From Singulisphaera sp. (GTDB lineage Bacteria > Planctomycetota > Planctomycetia > Isosphaerales > Isosphaeraceae), in assembly GCA_027451445.1 (NCBI GenBank), contig DAIDJG010000609.1, forward strand, positions 1 to 64,000: 64,000 bases of DNA, given 5' to 3'. This document shows, in pieces, positions 19,599 to 29,396 of this stretch. Position 1 is the first letter of the stretch, and every line of letters starts with the position of its first letter. Below the pieces are notes generated by a model that saw only the letters and a program-made list of their open reading frames with translations, made no database searches and was not told where the DNA came from. The translations under genes were made by a program, and so were the position numbers.

Positions 19599-21101
19599 TC
19601 ACTCGGTCACGTCCTGAAGCTGGAGTTGGCGGAGCGAGCGCAGGGTATCTTGTAAGAGTCGGCTCTGTTTGCGATGGCGCCGTAGCGAGATGACCAGTCG
19701 CCCGAAACGAGTCTTCGCATCGGAAAGGACTTCATGGAGTGCCTCGGCCTCCTTGATCAGGGCTGTCAGGCTCGTGGGCCCGGCGGTGTCGGTAGTGCCG
19801 GGGCCGTTGCTCGCTTCGCCGACTTTTCCGTTCGTCTGGGCCGCTGCCACGACTTGCTCGGCAACCGCGCCTGTCGAGGTCTTCGCTCCGTTTTTCGCGG
19901 TTGTGGTTCGCTCATGCACGACGGTTCTCTCTTTCTCGATCTCGTCCTCGCGTGCGACGGGTCCGGCGATGCCAGGAGAGGACTCGATCCTGATGGCATC
20001 GTCGGTGGCCTCGATGGCCGTCTCGGGGTTCATGGATTGCCAGACGTAGATGCTGCGGGCCACGCGGGCGGCGATCGGGGACTTGGCGTCCTGAATCTCC
20101 AGGTCCCGGAAACCGAGACGGAGAGCACGGAGCATGAAGTCGCGTTCACCGTTCACCCGCAAGGGAGCACCCGTGAAGCGAGAACGGTTCAACACCAGTT
20201 CCGTGGTGCGTTCCGGATCACCACCCCGGGTGCGGAGCGTAACGCGACCGTTGAGTTCGAGCGTCAACGGGACGTACGTGTCGTCGGCCTGCGGTAGTCC
20301 CGGCAGCGTGTCGGCGAGAAACGCAGCATCCGAATCGTCGATCGTCAGCCGAGTGGCTGCGGTTTCGGGACCGGGTACGATGTGCGAGATTTCCGGGAAG
20401 CGCACGTCCTTCTGAATCTCCAGAAACAAGGTCCACGAGCCGGCTCGGAGCACGACGTGAGTATCGGTCTTCGCGATCGAGATGGCACGATCGCGCGGCA
20501 GCATGGGAGAGGCGAAGATTGGCGCGTGCCTGACAAGCACGTCGTCGTTCCAGGGGAAACGAAGCCCTCCCTGGATCAGGAGCTGGCGACCGTCGGTTGC
20601 AACGATGTCGCTCGTCTTGCCTCGAAGCTGGATAGTGGATAGTGCGTATCGCGTGTCGGCCTCGTCGCACGTCTCCGAGGCAGCGGTGAGCGCGCCGAGT
20701 AGCTCCGCCGGTGCCGTTGACCGCGATTCCGGAAATGTGGGAAACGCGGCGACGGTACCGGCCTCCGGCACAGCGTACTCGCGCGACTGGGAAGCGTGTC
20801 GATCCTGCCAACGGACAACGGTGCGGTCAGGGGCGGCGGATTCGAGAACGACGGAGGTGTCCTGTTTGCCCTCGAAGTCCGCCAGCGCGTCCAGCGGCAG
20901 CAGGATCGTTTCGCGCGGCTCGGCACGGCCGGACAGCGTACAGGTGACGCCGAGCGCCTCGTACCGATGTTTCACGCATAGCTGCGTTCCCTGGGCTTCG
21001 AGCACCAGTGGGGGAATCGGGCTCCGATGAGCGATTCCCAAGACGACACGACGGAACACCTGACGAAGGTTGTGCACTTGACGACGGGTGAGCGTTATCA
21101 C
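19599..21101 (-). CDS. DNA polymerase III beta sliding-clamp-like protein with C-terminal extension
   Basis: ALTAASETCDEADTRYALSTIQLRGKTSDIVATDGRQLLIQ matches the beta-clamp 'ATDGHRLA' region; ERDFMLRALRLGFRDLEI...SIYVWQSMN matches the clamp C-terminal layout. Likely GTG start at 21101. Confidence 0.7.
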   Translation of the reverse strand: MITLTRRQVHNLRQVFRRVVLGIAHRSPIPPLVLEAQGTQLCVKHRYEALGVTCTLSGRAEPRETILLPLDALADFEGKQDTSVVLESAAPDRTVVRWQDRHASQSREYAVPEAGTVAAFPTFPESRSTAPAELLGALTAASETCDEADTRYALSTIQLRGKTSDIVATDGRQLLIQGGLRFPWNDDVLVRHAPIFASPMLPRDRAISIAKTDTHVVLRAGSWTLFLEIQKDVRFPEISHIVPGPETAATRLTIDDSDAAFLADTLPGLPQADDTYVPLTLELNGRVTLRTRGGDPERTTELVLNRSRFTGAPLRVNGERDFMLRALRLGFRDLEIQDAKSPIAARVARSIYVWQSMNPETAIEATDDAIRIESSPGIAGPVAREDEIEKERTVVHERTTTAKNGAKTSTGAVAEQVVAAAQTNGKVGEASNGPGTTDTAGPTSLTALIKEAEALHEVLSDAKTRFGRLVISLRRHRKQSRLLQDTLRSLRQLQLQDVTE

Positions 21102-21514
21102 GGTGTGGTCTCCCAGTGAACGGAACGGACGGATACGGAACACGCGGGCGTCGCACGGAAGCCCGCGTGAGATCGGGTTGAACGCGGAGGTCGCTTCGCA
21201 CGGAAGCGCTTTCGACGTCGCGATGCCGATTTGACCGGTAATCACCGGCTCGTCGGCACGAAGACCGCGAGGCGGTGGCTTTGCGGGACATTCGGGACAC
21301 GGTCACGATGACTTGGACGCGCGCAGCCAGGTCGACCGGCGGCCAATTGCGCCGTGTGTTGTCAAGGTGTGTATGATAAGAGTGGGTGACACGGCGATGG
21401 ACGGCGTGGTCTGGGTGTGCACTCCGTGTTTACATGACCCGTCGTGACCGCCTGGAGAAGGTGTGTCGTTCCCAGTCTCCTGAATCCGTATCAGGAGAGC
21501 CGAGGAGTCCAATC

Positions 21515-22144
21515 ATGGGGCGAAATCGCTTGAAACCCTGGACGCTGCTCGTCGTCGCTCTCGCGTTGCACATGGGGAACGGCGCGGAAGCCCAGACCTA
21601 TTACAGGACGGTTCCAGGCGGCAGTGCGATTCCGTACGGATACGGGATCGCAAACGGTCAAATCGCACCGGGCTATCAGGCCGCGTACCAGTTCTACCCC
21701 CGTCCCTACTACTACGGGTTTCCGAGGCAACGTCAGACTGTGACGGACTACCAGTCGCTGATCAACGCGGTCACGTCATTGCCCGGCTGGTACGGACCCG
21801 CCCCACGACCCGCTCGCCCCGTCGCGCCTCAGCCAACGATAGCGCGAGGTGAGTTGATCAACGATGATGGCACGGTACTGTGGCCCAGCGCAACGCCGAG
21901 CGATTCACGGGTCCTGACCACGCGCCACGCTGCCGAGGAAGCGGTCAGGATCGCCGTCCAGGAGCAGCGCAAGGAGGGCCAGGCCACCATTCGTCACGTG
22001 GCCGACGCCCGCAACAAACTTGATGCCTTCGCCCGTGATGCACTGCCCATCCTGAAGGCCAAGAACGCCGCCGATTCGGCCGGGCTGGAGCGGTTCATCG
22101 TCGAGCTGAAAAAGACGCTCGCGACACTGGCGGTCCACTATTGA
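21515..22144 (+). CDS. Secreted hypothetical protein
   Basis: Signal-like MGRNRLKPWTLLVVALALHMGNGAEAQ then Tyr/Pro-rich region. Confidence 0.5.
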   Translation: MGRNRLKPWTLLVVALALHMGNGAEAQTYYRTVPGGSAIPYGYGIANGQIAPGYQAAYQFYPRPYYYGFPRQRQTVTDYQSLINAVTSLPGWYGPAPRPARPVAPQPTIARGELINDDGTVLWPSATPSDSRVLTTRHAAEEAVRIAVQEQRKEGQATIRHVADARNKLDAFARDALPILKAKNAADSAGLERFIVELKKTLATLAVHY

Positions 22145-22182
22145 ACGCGCGGAAGCCCACGGGAAGCGCTCGCGAGCGAGAC

Positions 22183-23253
22183 TCAGGGCTTTCCCAGGGC
22201 TTCCTCAATCGACCGTTCGAGTTCAGGATCACTCAGCTCCAGTCCGACGAGAGTGCCGTTCCTGCCGATCAGGAAGTTCTCGGGTAGCGTCACCACGCCG
22301 AATCGTGTAGCTATATCATCGCTTTCGTCATCGCTCAGCAGGTTTGGCCACGTGATTCCGTGCTCGACGAGCACGTGACGAACGGTGGGCAACACAGTTT
22401 TGGCTTCCTTCACGTCTTCGTGATGGGCGTCGAGGTTGACGCCGATGACCTCGAAGCCGCGTTTCTCGTATTTCGTCGCCAGCGCGGTGAGTCGCTGGAA
22501 CACGGTCACACTGGGGGGACACCAGGTCGCCCAGAAGTGAACCAGAACGACCTTCCCCGTCAGGCCGCCCGAGCGGAATCTCTGGCCTTCGACGTCGGTT
22601 CCCTCCAGAGAGGGTGCCGGCGTGCCCACCAGGTTGAGCATGCGCCGCCGTTGCTCGAAATGAGACCTGACCACAGGATCGCGCGCCTCATCGCACAGTA
22701 GCGTGCAGGCGCGTTTGGCCACGGCGTAGGACTTCAGATGGATCAGCCTCTGGAGTGTCACCTCTCCCAGACCCAGGCTTCGATCCTCCGCGGACGGTCC
22801 GTCCTTCGGTTGTGCCTGTTTCGCTCGACGCAGGAAAGCGGCGAGAACATCAAGTGCCTCGACCGACTTTCCCTGGTCGATCCTGGCGATCACCATGGCG
22901 TGTGTGGCCAGTGCCAGCACGTCGGTCGGTGTGTTCGGGTCGGCAAGGCAACGATCGGCCGCTGGGGCCGCCGCAGCGAGCAGGTCGCGGTCGATCGCGT
23001 GCTGAAACAATTCGCGGTAGGTACGCGTTGCGTCGTCACCTGTCTTCCTCGCCGCCAGTGCGGTCAGGTCGGCAATCCGCTGTACTTCGAGTTCGTCCAG
23101 GCGACGGTTGTAGAATGCGTCAAGAGCTTCGAGCGAGTCGAAGGATCGAGCGGGCTCCTGGACCGCCTGCGCTCGGGCTGTTTCTTCCTGAATCGCGGCC
23201 CACGAAGCGAACAGGGACACGATGAAAGCGAGAACTCGACCCGTCATTTTCAT
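22183..23253 (-). CDS. TlpA/AhpC-like redoxin family protein
   Basis: LVGTPAPSLEGTDVEGQRFRSGGLTGKVVLVHFWATWCPPSVTVFQRLTALATKYEKRGFEVIGVNLD; WCPPS rather than WCxxC. Confidence 0.82.
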   Translation of the reverse strand: MKMTGRVLAFIVSLFASWAAIQEETARAQAVQEPARSFDSLEALDAFYNRRLDELEVQRIADLTALAARKTGDDATRTYRELFQHAIDRDLLAAAAPAADRCLADPNTPTDVLALATHAMVIARIDQGKSVEALDVLAAFLRRAKQAQPKDGPSAEDRSLGLGEVTLQRLIHLKSYAVAKRACTLLCDEARDPVVRSHFEQRRRMLNLVGTPAPSLEGTDVEGQRFRSGGLTGKVVLVHFWATWCPPSVTVFQRLTALATKYEKRGFEVIGVNLDAHHEDVKEAKTVLPTVRHVLVEHGITWPNLLSDDESDDIATRFGVVTLPENFLIGRNGTLVGLELSDPELERSIEEALGKP

Positions 23254-23423
23254 GCCGATTCTCCGTTGAGGACGGAGTCGCTGGCGTCTCAGGTGCACCG
23301 CGGAGGATGACCCCGGTTAGCACGCCAGCTCTTCTCCGCACCTGCACATGGTAAAGCTTCCAACGACCCTTCGTCCATGAAGGGATGGTCGGACGTTGGG
23401 GCGGCGGTTGCGGAGAACCGCTG

Positions 23424-23789
23424 TCACGAGCACGTACGGAAACACGACACCGGTTCACGGTCGGCCGTGACCGTCGAGGCGGCGAAAACGTCGTCCGGCT
23501 CGACGATGAAGTAGACGTCGCAGATTTCACATTCACCGAGCGGCAGCTCACCGTCTGCCACCGGGCCAGGATATGGCACGGAATTGCGGCAGAATGGGCA
23601 CTCGATGCACAGCGTCAGCTCCTCGGGTTCCAGGTCGGTCGGCACCTCTGGGACGACCTGGAAGCCGAGCAGATGGACGTTGCCAAGTGGTTCGCCGAGC
23701 GCGTCGGCAACAGCGCATTCCAGTTGAGCTTGGGTCACGAGATTCTCCTCATGGGTTTGATGGCGAGCGTAGTCGTGCTCAGGGCGCAC
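23424..23789 (-). CDS. Small zinc-ribbon-like protein
   Basis: CIECPFCRNSVPYPGPVADGELPLGECEICDVYF; start uncertain. Confidence 0.45.
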   Translation of the reverse strand: MRPEHDYARHQTHEENLVTQAQLECAVADALGEPLGNVHLLGFQVVPEVPTDLEPEELTLCIECPFCRNSVPYPGPVADGELPLGECEICDVYFIVEPDDVFAASTVTADREPVSCFRTCS

Positions 23790-23878
23790 GACGGCGCTTT
23801 CCAGGGGTTCGTCGACGTTTGATCTGGGTCGGTGGGAGTGCTAACGATGTGAACTTCGGGGCAATTCGCAGGTCGCTG

Positions 23879-24778
23879 TTACAACAGAGACGGCACCGGC
23901 GTGGGCCTGGAGCTGCCCTTCTCGGCCGTCAGCTCGATGACCCTGGCACGCAGGTGTGCCGATGCCGCGGCGAACGCAGTTTCCAGCTTCGCCTTCTCCT
24001 CACCGAGGTAATCGGCGTAGGCTTCGACCTTGAAACGCGTCTGCCGGATGCGCTCGGCTGCGCGCTCCAGAGTATCGGGACGCGTTTCCTCGCCGAACGC
24101 GGCGATCGCCATCTCGTGTTCGCTGATCAGCGCCTCCAGTCCCGAGGCCACTGACTCCTGGACGCTCCGGTCGCCATGCGGCGTGCCCGCCGGTACCGGA
24201 AAGCGGCGCAGGCTGCCATTGATCCGCACGATGAACCGGCCGATGCGGTCGATGAATTCGGTGTGCTCGCGAGGTACGAAGTAACAGCCGCCGTTGTCAC
24301 GGATCGGGAACAGGTCCGCCTTTCGCTCGAACAACCGCTGGATGACCCGCGTCACGTCGCTCCCATTACGCGTCACGATGCACTCGTCGAGGGCCTCCTG
24401 GGCCAGCGTCGCCAGGCCCGGCAGGTCGCATCGTACTTTTCCTGTGGCCTTCTCCAGGGTGAGCACCGTCTCCAGGTCGTACTGGAAGTGGTCGCCCTCC
24501 CGGTGCTCCGTTGTGAACTGGAACTTGATCGCATCCGCGTCCTCGGCGAGTTGGCGGATGATGCGGTCCTCACTGAGCTTCTTGCAGGCACGCGAGAACG
24601 CATGGCGCGGCGCCAGTTCGCGTGCCACAGATTCGTCGAGGTCGCTGTCGCGCAGGGCCTCGATGAGCGCTCGGTACGCGATCGACGTTCCCGAAGCGCT
24701 CCAGGTGATGATTTCGCCCAGCAGCTTCGTTCCGGGTGCAACGGGGTATACGCCGTTCGTTTTCGTGGCAACGGACAT
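23879..24778 (-). CDS. DUF6744-like protein
   Basis: LLGEIITWSASGTSIAYRALIEALRDSDLDESVARELAPRHAFSRACKKLSEDRIIR...FVPREHTEFIDRIGRFI; assignment from memory of the family. Confidence 0.6.
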   Translation of the reverse strand: MSVATKTNGVYPVAPGTKLLGEIITWSASGTSIAYRALIEALRDSDLDESVARELAPRHAFSRACKKLSEDRIIRQLAEDADAIKFQFTTEHREGDHFQYDLETVLTLEKATGKVRCDLPGLATLAQEALDECIVTRNGSDVTRVIQRLFERKADLFPIRDNGGCYFVPREHTEFIDRIGRFIVRINGSLRRFPVPAGTPHGDRSVQESVASGLEALISEHEMAIAAFGEETRPDTLERAAERIRQTRFKVEAYADYLGEEKAKLETAFAAASAHLRARVIELTAEKGSSRPTPVPSLL

Positions 24779-24897
24779 CTCAGGGTGCTCCTCATGATGG
24801 GTTAGAAAAGCGAGACGGCCCGACCGACGCATTCGCGCACGTGGTGTGCGGGTGGATGCGTCTGCCGAGCCGTGGTGATAGAGAATGGGATGGGCCG

Positions 24898-26316
24898 TCA
24901 GAGGGAAAGCACGCGTTCCACGGCCACCTCGGACGTGGCAAGCGAGGGCAGCTCGTGCACCTCGTCGCTGATCGTGGTCAGGTCACCCGGAACGCTGCCG
25001 ATCACAAGCGTGATGACACGAGCCCTCACTGCCCGCTTCCAGACCAGGAACGCTTCCTGATCCTCCAGGGGAATCTGGCAGACGGCGTCGGTGATGATGA
25101 TCACGTCGGTGTCGCCCCGTGGGGCCTTGAGTTCGTTGTAATAGCGCGGCAATTCGCGGACCGGCACGTCGAGCGTGCTGCCGCGACCCAGGAATGCTTC
25201 CAGCCAGTCGGCCAGTGCCTGTTCGTTCCACCGTCCAGGCGGCAGGGGAAGTAATCGCTCGCCGGTGTCCCCGCTGTAGGCGACCAGGCCGCACCAGCGC
25301 CGTTGCTGACGGGCGATCCAGGCGAGAGCAAGGGCAAGCGCCTTGGCGGTATGCACCTTCTCGCCTTCCATGCTGCCCGACTCGTCGACCGTGACCAGGA
25401 TCGGTCCCTTGCCCACCGGATCGGTGGCGTGGTACTCGCGACAGAGCGTCTGGCGCTCGGCGAGACGACGTAACGTATCCAGCTCGCACTCGGGGAGCGC
25501 GAGCCTCGCCAGCTCGGTGGGCAGGAGTCGGCCGATGTCGCCGCCGGGCTCGACGCCCACGACGTCATCAAGGCCATGAGTTGTCTTGCGGCGTTGCCTG
25601 GACTGGGCCACACGGCGATAGCGGCCCGCCAGTTCGGCAATCCGACGCAGCCTGGGACTGGCCCGCACTCGGCGGAACAGCGCGGCGATGGCCTTCGGGT
25701 CGTTGCTCCCTGGTCCTCCGGGTCCCAGGCCGGCTGCTGCGGCGACTTCCATGCACTCGGACACCTCGGCGCTCGCCTCGGTCAGGGCCTTGCACACGGC
25801 GCGCAGGACGGCGATCTCCTCGTCGGATTCGGACGCCCCGCTTACGGAATCCGGTCCCATGGCGTCCCCGTCCGGCTTCTTCGGTTCCTGCTCGTCGCAC
25901 AGGTTAGAAAACTGCTCGGCGTAGCTAACCGCAGCGAGGGCGGCGGCCGCTTCCTGGAGCATGGTCGTCGCATGCAGGGCGTGGTACTCCGGCGTCTCCA
26001 GGAGCTGCGTCAGGAACTTGTGGCGCAGCCGGTCGGCGCAGTCGGGCATCAGCCTTGCCTCCGGAGCGAAGGCCGCGGTGTGAAAGTCGGCCATCGCGTA
26101 AGCGCCGAGGCACCGCCTGGCCAGTGTGGCATGCTCGGCCAGCAGATCGGCACCCCGACGAAGGGCCCAGTCGTCGATCTCGAGCGCGTTCGGGTTGGTG
26201 ACTCGCGGTGAACGCCGCTCTCCGCTTTCCGGAGGATGGGTGAGTGGATCGGCCCGAGTAATCGGTTCGTCGGTTCCCGTCAGGTCGAGCATGCGGAGTA
26301 GTTCATCACGATCCAT
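24898..26316 (-). CDS. VWA-domain protein (ViaA-like)
   Basis: MIDAS-type PILVTVDESGSMEGEKVHTAKALALALAWIARQQRRWCGLVAYSGD...DVIIITDAVCQIP at the C-terminus of a helical protein. Confidence 0.82.
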   Translation of the reverse strand: MDRDELLRMLDLTGTDEPITRADPLTHPPESGERRSPRVTNPNALEIDDWALRRGADLLAEHATLARRCLGAYAMADFHTAAFAPEARLMPDCADRLRHKFLTQLLETPEYHALHATTMLQEAAAALAAVSYAEQFSNLCDEQEPKKPDGDAMGPDSVSGASESDEEIAVLRAVCKALTEASAEVSECMEVAAAAGLGPGGPGSNDPKAIAALFRRVRASPRLRRIAELAGRYRRVAQSRQRRKTTHGLDDVVGVEPGGDIGRLLPTELARLALPECELDTLRRLAERQTLCREYHATDPVGKGPILVTVDESGSMEGEKVHTAKALALALAWIARQQRRWCGLVAYSGDTGERLLPLPPGRWNEQALADWLEAFLGRGSTLDVPVRELPRYYNELKAPRGDTDVIIITDAVCQIPLEDQEAFLVWKRAVRARVITLVIGSVPGDLTTISDEVHELPSLATSEVAVERVLSL

Positions 26317-26704
26317 CGGCGGTGGTCCTTTCGGAGTTTGGTTCGTTGTCGCAAAGCGGATGCGAGTCCGCACGCAGCGACCGCGGTTCAGGATGCGAGT
26401 CCGCACGCAGCGACCGCGGTTCAGCGGGCTTGAGCTGCCAGAACCAGGGCGGTCCACTGGCGGGGAATGGGACGACCTGTTCGAGAACTGCGCGGCAGTC
26501 CGGGCAACGGTAGGGCGGATCGAGGCCGTCGCAGTCGTACTGGTCGATGTCGAGACCTGACGCCTGGAACAGGTTCAGCACGCGCTGGCAAGAAGGACAC
26601 GGCGACTCAATCAGTGCGAGCTGGAGCACGAGTTGCCGCTGCTTGCCCAAGGAGCCCAACACCTCCCTGGGCGTCTGAAGAATCTGGCGGTTGGTCATGA
26701 TCAC
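26306..26704 (-). CDS. Small zinc-ribbon protein overlapping the VWA gene start
   Basis: CPSCQRVLNLF...YRCPDCRAVLEQVVPF; contains an 11-aa tandem duplication; 11-nt overlap with the VWA start. Confidence 0.6.
   Translation of the reverse strand: MIMTNRQILQTPREVLGSLGKQRQLVLQLALIESPCPSCQRVLNLFQASGLDIDQYDCDGLDPPYRCPDCRAVLEQVVPFPASGPPWFWQLKPAEPRSLRADSHPEPRSLRADSHPLCDNEPNSERTTADGS
26359..26424. repeat. Perfect 33-bp tandem duplication (2 copies)
   Basis: gatgcgagtccgcacgcagcgaccgcggttcag at 26359-26391 and 26392-26424. Confidence 0.95.
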
Positions 26705-26755
26705 GGTCCTTCGGTAACGAAAGTTCCAGGGCGTTTTTGGGAAAAGACGCCTCGT

Positions 26756-27886
26756 TCAGACCTCGTGAATGCAGGCGAGTCGGATACGACGCATCTGGTC
26801 GCGGACGTAGGCGCGGGCCTTGGAGGCTCGCGGGTCGCGTTCGATGGCGCTCAATTGCTTCTCGATCTCCCCGAGCTTCGCAGTGGCGGTCGTCGCCTGC
26901 CCGAGGTTCTTGACGTCCGTGGCGGAGAGGATCTGCTCGGCCTCCATGAGAAGCTGGTTGACGCGCATGCCCGTGGGATTCGCGATACGGGCGATGACCT
27001 GGGCAGACTTTTCGGGCTGCTCGACCGGATCGTCCCAAAGGACGCTGGCCAGAACTTCGAGGTGCTCCGGGGATACCCGTTCGGCTCCGGCCAGGTACGC
27101 GTACGCCTGGGTGGCACCCACGGCCTTGTACTGGCGTCGATCCCCCGGTTGGATACCCTCCTTGGTCAGGGTGCGCAGGATCGTCTCCAGGGCCTCGACT
27201 GCATCGTCCGACCATGGCAACGCCCCTGCCGCTTTGTGGGCGGCGTCGACCTCGTCGGCCGTGATGGACGTCGAGAGCTTCGGACCGTGGTCCCGGGTCC
27301 AGAGGAGCCGTCTCCGGCCTGCCAGCGTGGCAATCGGGCGAACCGTGCGGCGGAACAGGAACCGATCGAGCAGTGCGGTCAGTTCCTTCCCGGTCTCGGG
27401 AGAGGGCCACTCGTTTGAAGCAGCGACGCAGAGCCGCAAGGGCACGCGCAGGGTCTCGCCGTCGTTCTCGAAGACGCGCTCGTTGAGGATCTTGAGCAAG
27501 GTGTTCAGGATCGCGGAGCTGGCCTTCCACACTTCGTCGATGAACGCCAGCTCGGCCTCGGGGAGCTTGCTCGTCGTGACGCGGCGGTAGCGGTCCTCCT
27601 TCAGCGCGGTAATCGACACCGGCCCGACAACCTCTTCGGGGGTGCTGAACTTCGTGAGCAGGATGGCGAAGCGGCGGCCGTGCATCCAGTTCATGAGCGA
27701 GTCGAGAAGCAGGCTCTTGGCGCAACCGGGAGGCCCAACCAGGAGCAGGTGTTCCTGGGCGATCAGGGCCGTGAGCGCGAGGTCGATCTCGTCGTCGCGC
27801 TCGATGAGCGCCTCGGACAGCTCGCGGCGAGCCGTCATGAACTTGTCCTGGACGGCGGAGTGGGTTTCGGGGCTGAGAGTCTTCAT
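26756..27886 (-). CDS. MoxR-family AAA+ ATPase (RavA-like)
   Basis: EHLLLVGPPGCAKSLLLDSLMNW (Walker A), AELAFIDEVWKASSAILNTLLKILNERVFENDG, VAASNEWP...LTALLDRFLFRRTV. Confidence 0.88.
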   Translation of the reverse strand: MKTLSPETHSAVQDKFMTARRELSEALIERDDEIDLALTALIAQEHLLLVGPPGCAKSLLLDSLMNWMHGRRFAILLTKFSTPEEVVGPVSITALKEDRYRRVTTSKLPEAELAFIDEVWKASSAILNTLLKILNERVFENDGETLRVPLRLCVAASNEWPSPETGKELTALLDRFLFRRTVRPIATLAGRRRLLWTRDHGPKLSTSITADEVDAAHKAAGALPWSDDAVEALETILRTLTKEGIQPGDRRQYKAVGATQAYAYLAGAERVSPEHLEVLASVLWDDPVEQPEKSAQVIARIANPTGMRVNQLLMEAEQILSATDVKNLGQATTATAKLGEIEKQLSAIERDPRASKARAYVRDQMRRIRLACIHEV

Positions 27887-28275
27887 GGGGATGGGTTCCT
27901 GAGTGAGTGTCAAAGATCATCAGTTCAAAGCGCACGTTGCACGTCCCCCACGTCGGCACATGGGAGGTTCGGATTAATTGGGTTTCCGGACGACCACCGC
28001 CCGGCTCATATCCGACGCTTGCGACGTGAATCTCATCCCCGTCGACCAGGAACGAGGGTTCAACGCTATTGCTGGCGCGGAACGGACGCTACGAGAGATT
28101 GTGGGCGGATGGGCTGACGAGCAAACGCTCGACGGGGAAGAGCGATGTGTCGCGAAGCAATGGGTTTCCCCGACGAATCCAGGTGACTTCGTGCAGCGTT
28201 CCTCGACACCGAAATGCTGAAGGTGCGCGAGCCGCGCACGAAGCGATCGGAGGTGTAGGTGCGGGTCGATTCTGG

Positions 28276-28887
28276 TTACCGATCACCGGTGCGTCGCTCG
28301 TTTGTTCTGGGCCGGCGGCTGAGGACCGCACAGGCCGCAAGATAAACCGGACCGATATCGACGCGGTTGGCCTGGAGGACCTGATCCCCCGTCTCCGCGT
28401 CGCCAGTCTCGACAGCGTCGATCAGGATCGCGAGCGAGCTGAGGAAGCGTCCGGTTCCAGCGTGTACGGGCTCGACTTCCTCATAGCCGTACATGGCGCC
28501 GTGCGCGTCGGCGAGTGACGGATAAAACGTGGGACCGTAGTCGTAGGAGATGCGACGTAACATGCCCGTCGCCCTGATCCGGACCCAGTCACCGCGTCTG
28601 TATTGCGCACCGTTCGCGAACACGAGCGTTCTTTCGCCGGGCTCGATTGATTTACGGTAACGACCATTCTCGTCGAGAATGTCGAGCGCACGAAGATAGA
28701 AGACGTCGCGCCACTCCTCGCCGCACGCCAAACACTCAACCGGTCCGGTCACACGATCGCTGTCTGCTTCGACATGACCGGCCTCGATGTCGCCGGAGCC
28801 GCAGAACGGGCACTTCGCGCCGCCGCGTTCGATGTATTCCTCGACCATCGCGGAAGTCAATTCCTTCGTCGTGCCGGCCATGTGCAC
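28276..28887 (-). CDS. Zinc-ribbon hypothetical protein
   Basis: GGAKCPFCGSGDIEAGHVEADSDRVTGPVECLACGEEWRDVF: paired CxxC. Confidence 0.6.
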   Translation of the reverse strand: MHMAGTTKELTSAMVEEYIERGGAKCPFCGSGDIEAGHVEADSDRVTGPVECLACGEEWRDVFYLRALDILDENGRYRKSIEPGERTLVFANGAQYRRGDWVRIRATGMLRRISYDYGPTFYPSLADAHGAMYGYEEVEPVHAGTGRFLSSLAILIDAVETGDAETGDQVLQANRVDIGPVYLAACAVLSRRPRTNERRTGDR

Positions 28888-28948
28888 ATTCCTTTCGGAG
28901 AGGTTGTTGCGTTCCGATCATGTGGTGACCGAGTGGATCGAGCCGCCA

Positions 28949-29200
28949 TCACGAAGAGTCGGGGACGAAGTTGACGTAGAAACGCGGGTGGTGCCGGAAC
29001 TCCAGCGAGCCACGCTGGTTGTCGTGTTTGCGTACGACGACCACGTAAGGCGCCAGGAAACCCTCGACGATGAAGTCGCGGGCCAGTTCCTGCGGGTCCC
29101 AAACCTGGCCGTAGGCGGCTTCAAGCACTTCCCGGCTACCAGGCTCTGCGTTGATCTCGATGAGGCGTTGTCGACGCAGCAATTCGGCCAAATCGTTCAT
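28949..29200 (-). CDS. Small hypothetical protein
   Basis: MNDLAELLRRQRLIEINAEPGSREVLEAAYGQVWDPQELARDFIVEGFLAPYVVVVRKHDNQRGSLEFRHHPRFYVNFVPDSS. Confidence 0.6.
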   Translation of the reverse strand: MNDLAELLRRQRLIEINAEPGSREVLEAAYGQVWDPQELARDFIVEGFLAPYVVVVRKHDNQRGSLEFRHHPRFYVNFVPDSS

Positions 29201-29396
29201 CGAATCCCTCGCCTTCTGGTTGGGTTGAGCACGGTCGTTCAAAAGCGGATGTTTGCCAACTGCGGTCGACCGACTGCGGTCACATCCCGACGGGTAAGCG
29301 GTACAGGTCAGTCCCGTTTCTCGAACCACGCAACCCCGTCCAGGGAGGAGCACCGAGGCTTCGGCACAGTCCTTTTTCCCTGACGGGTTCGGGTCT

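Noticed and set aside
26607-27959. 450-aa minus-strand ORF
   Set aside because: Out-of-frame shadow of the MoxR AAA+ gene; Arg/Gly/Pro-biased composition with no domain.
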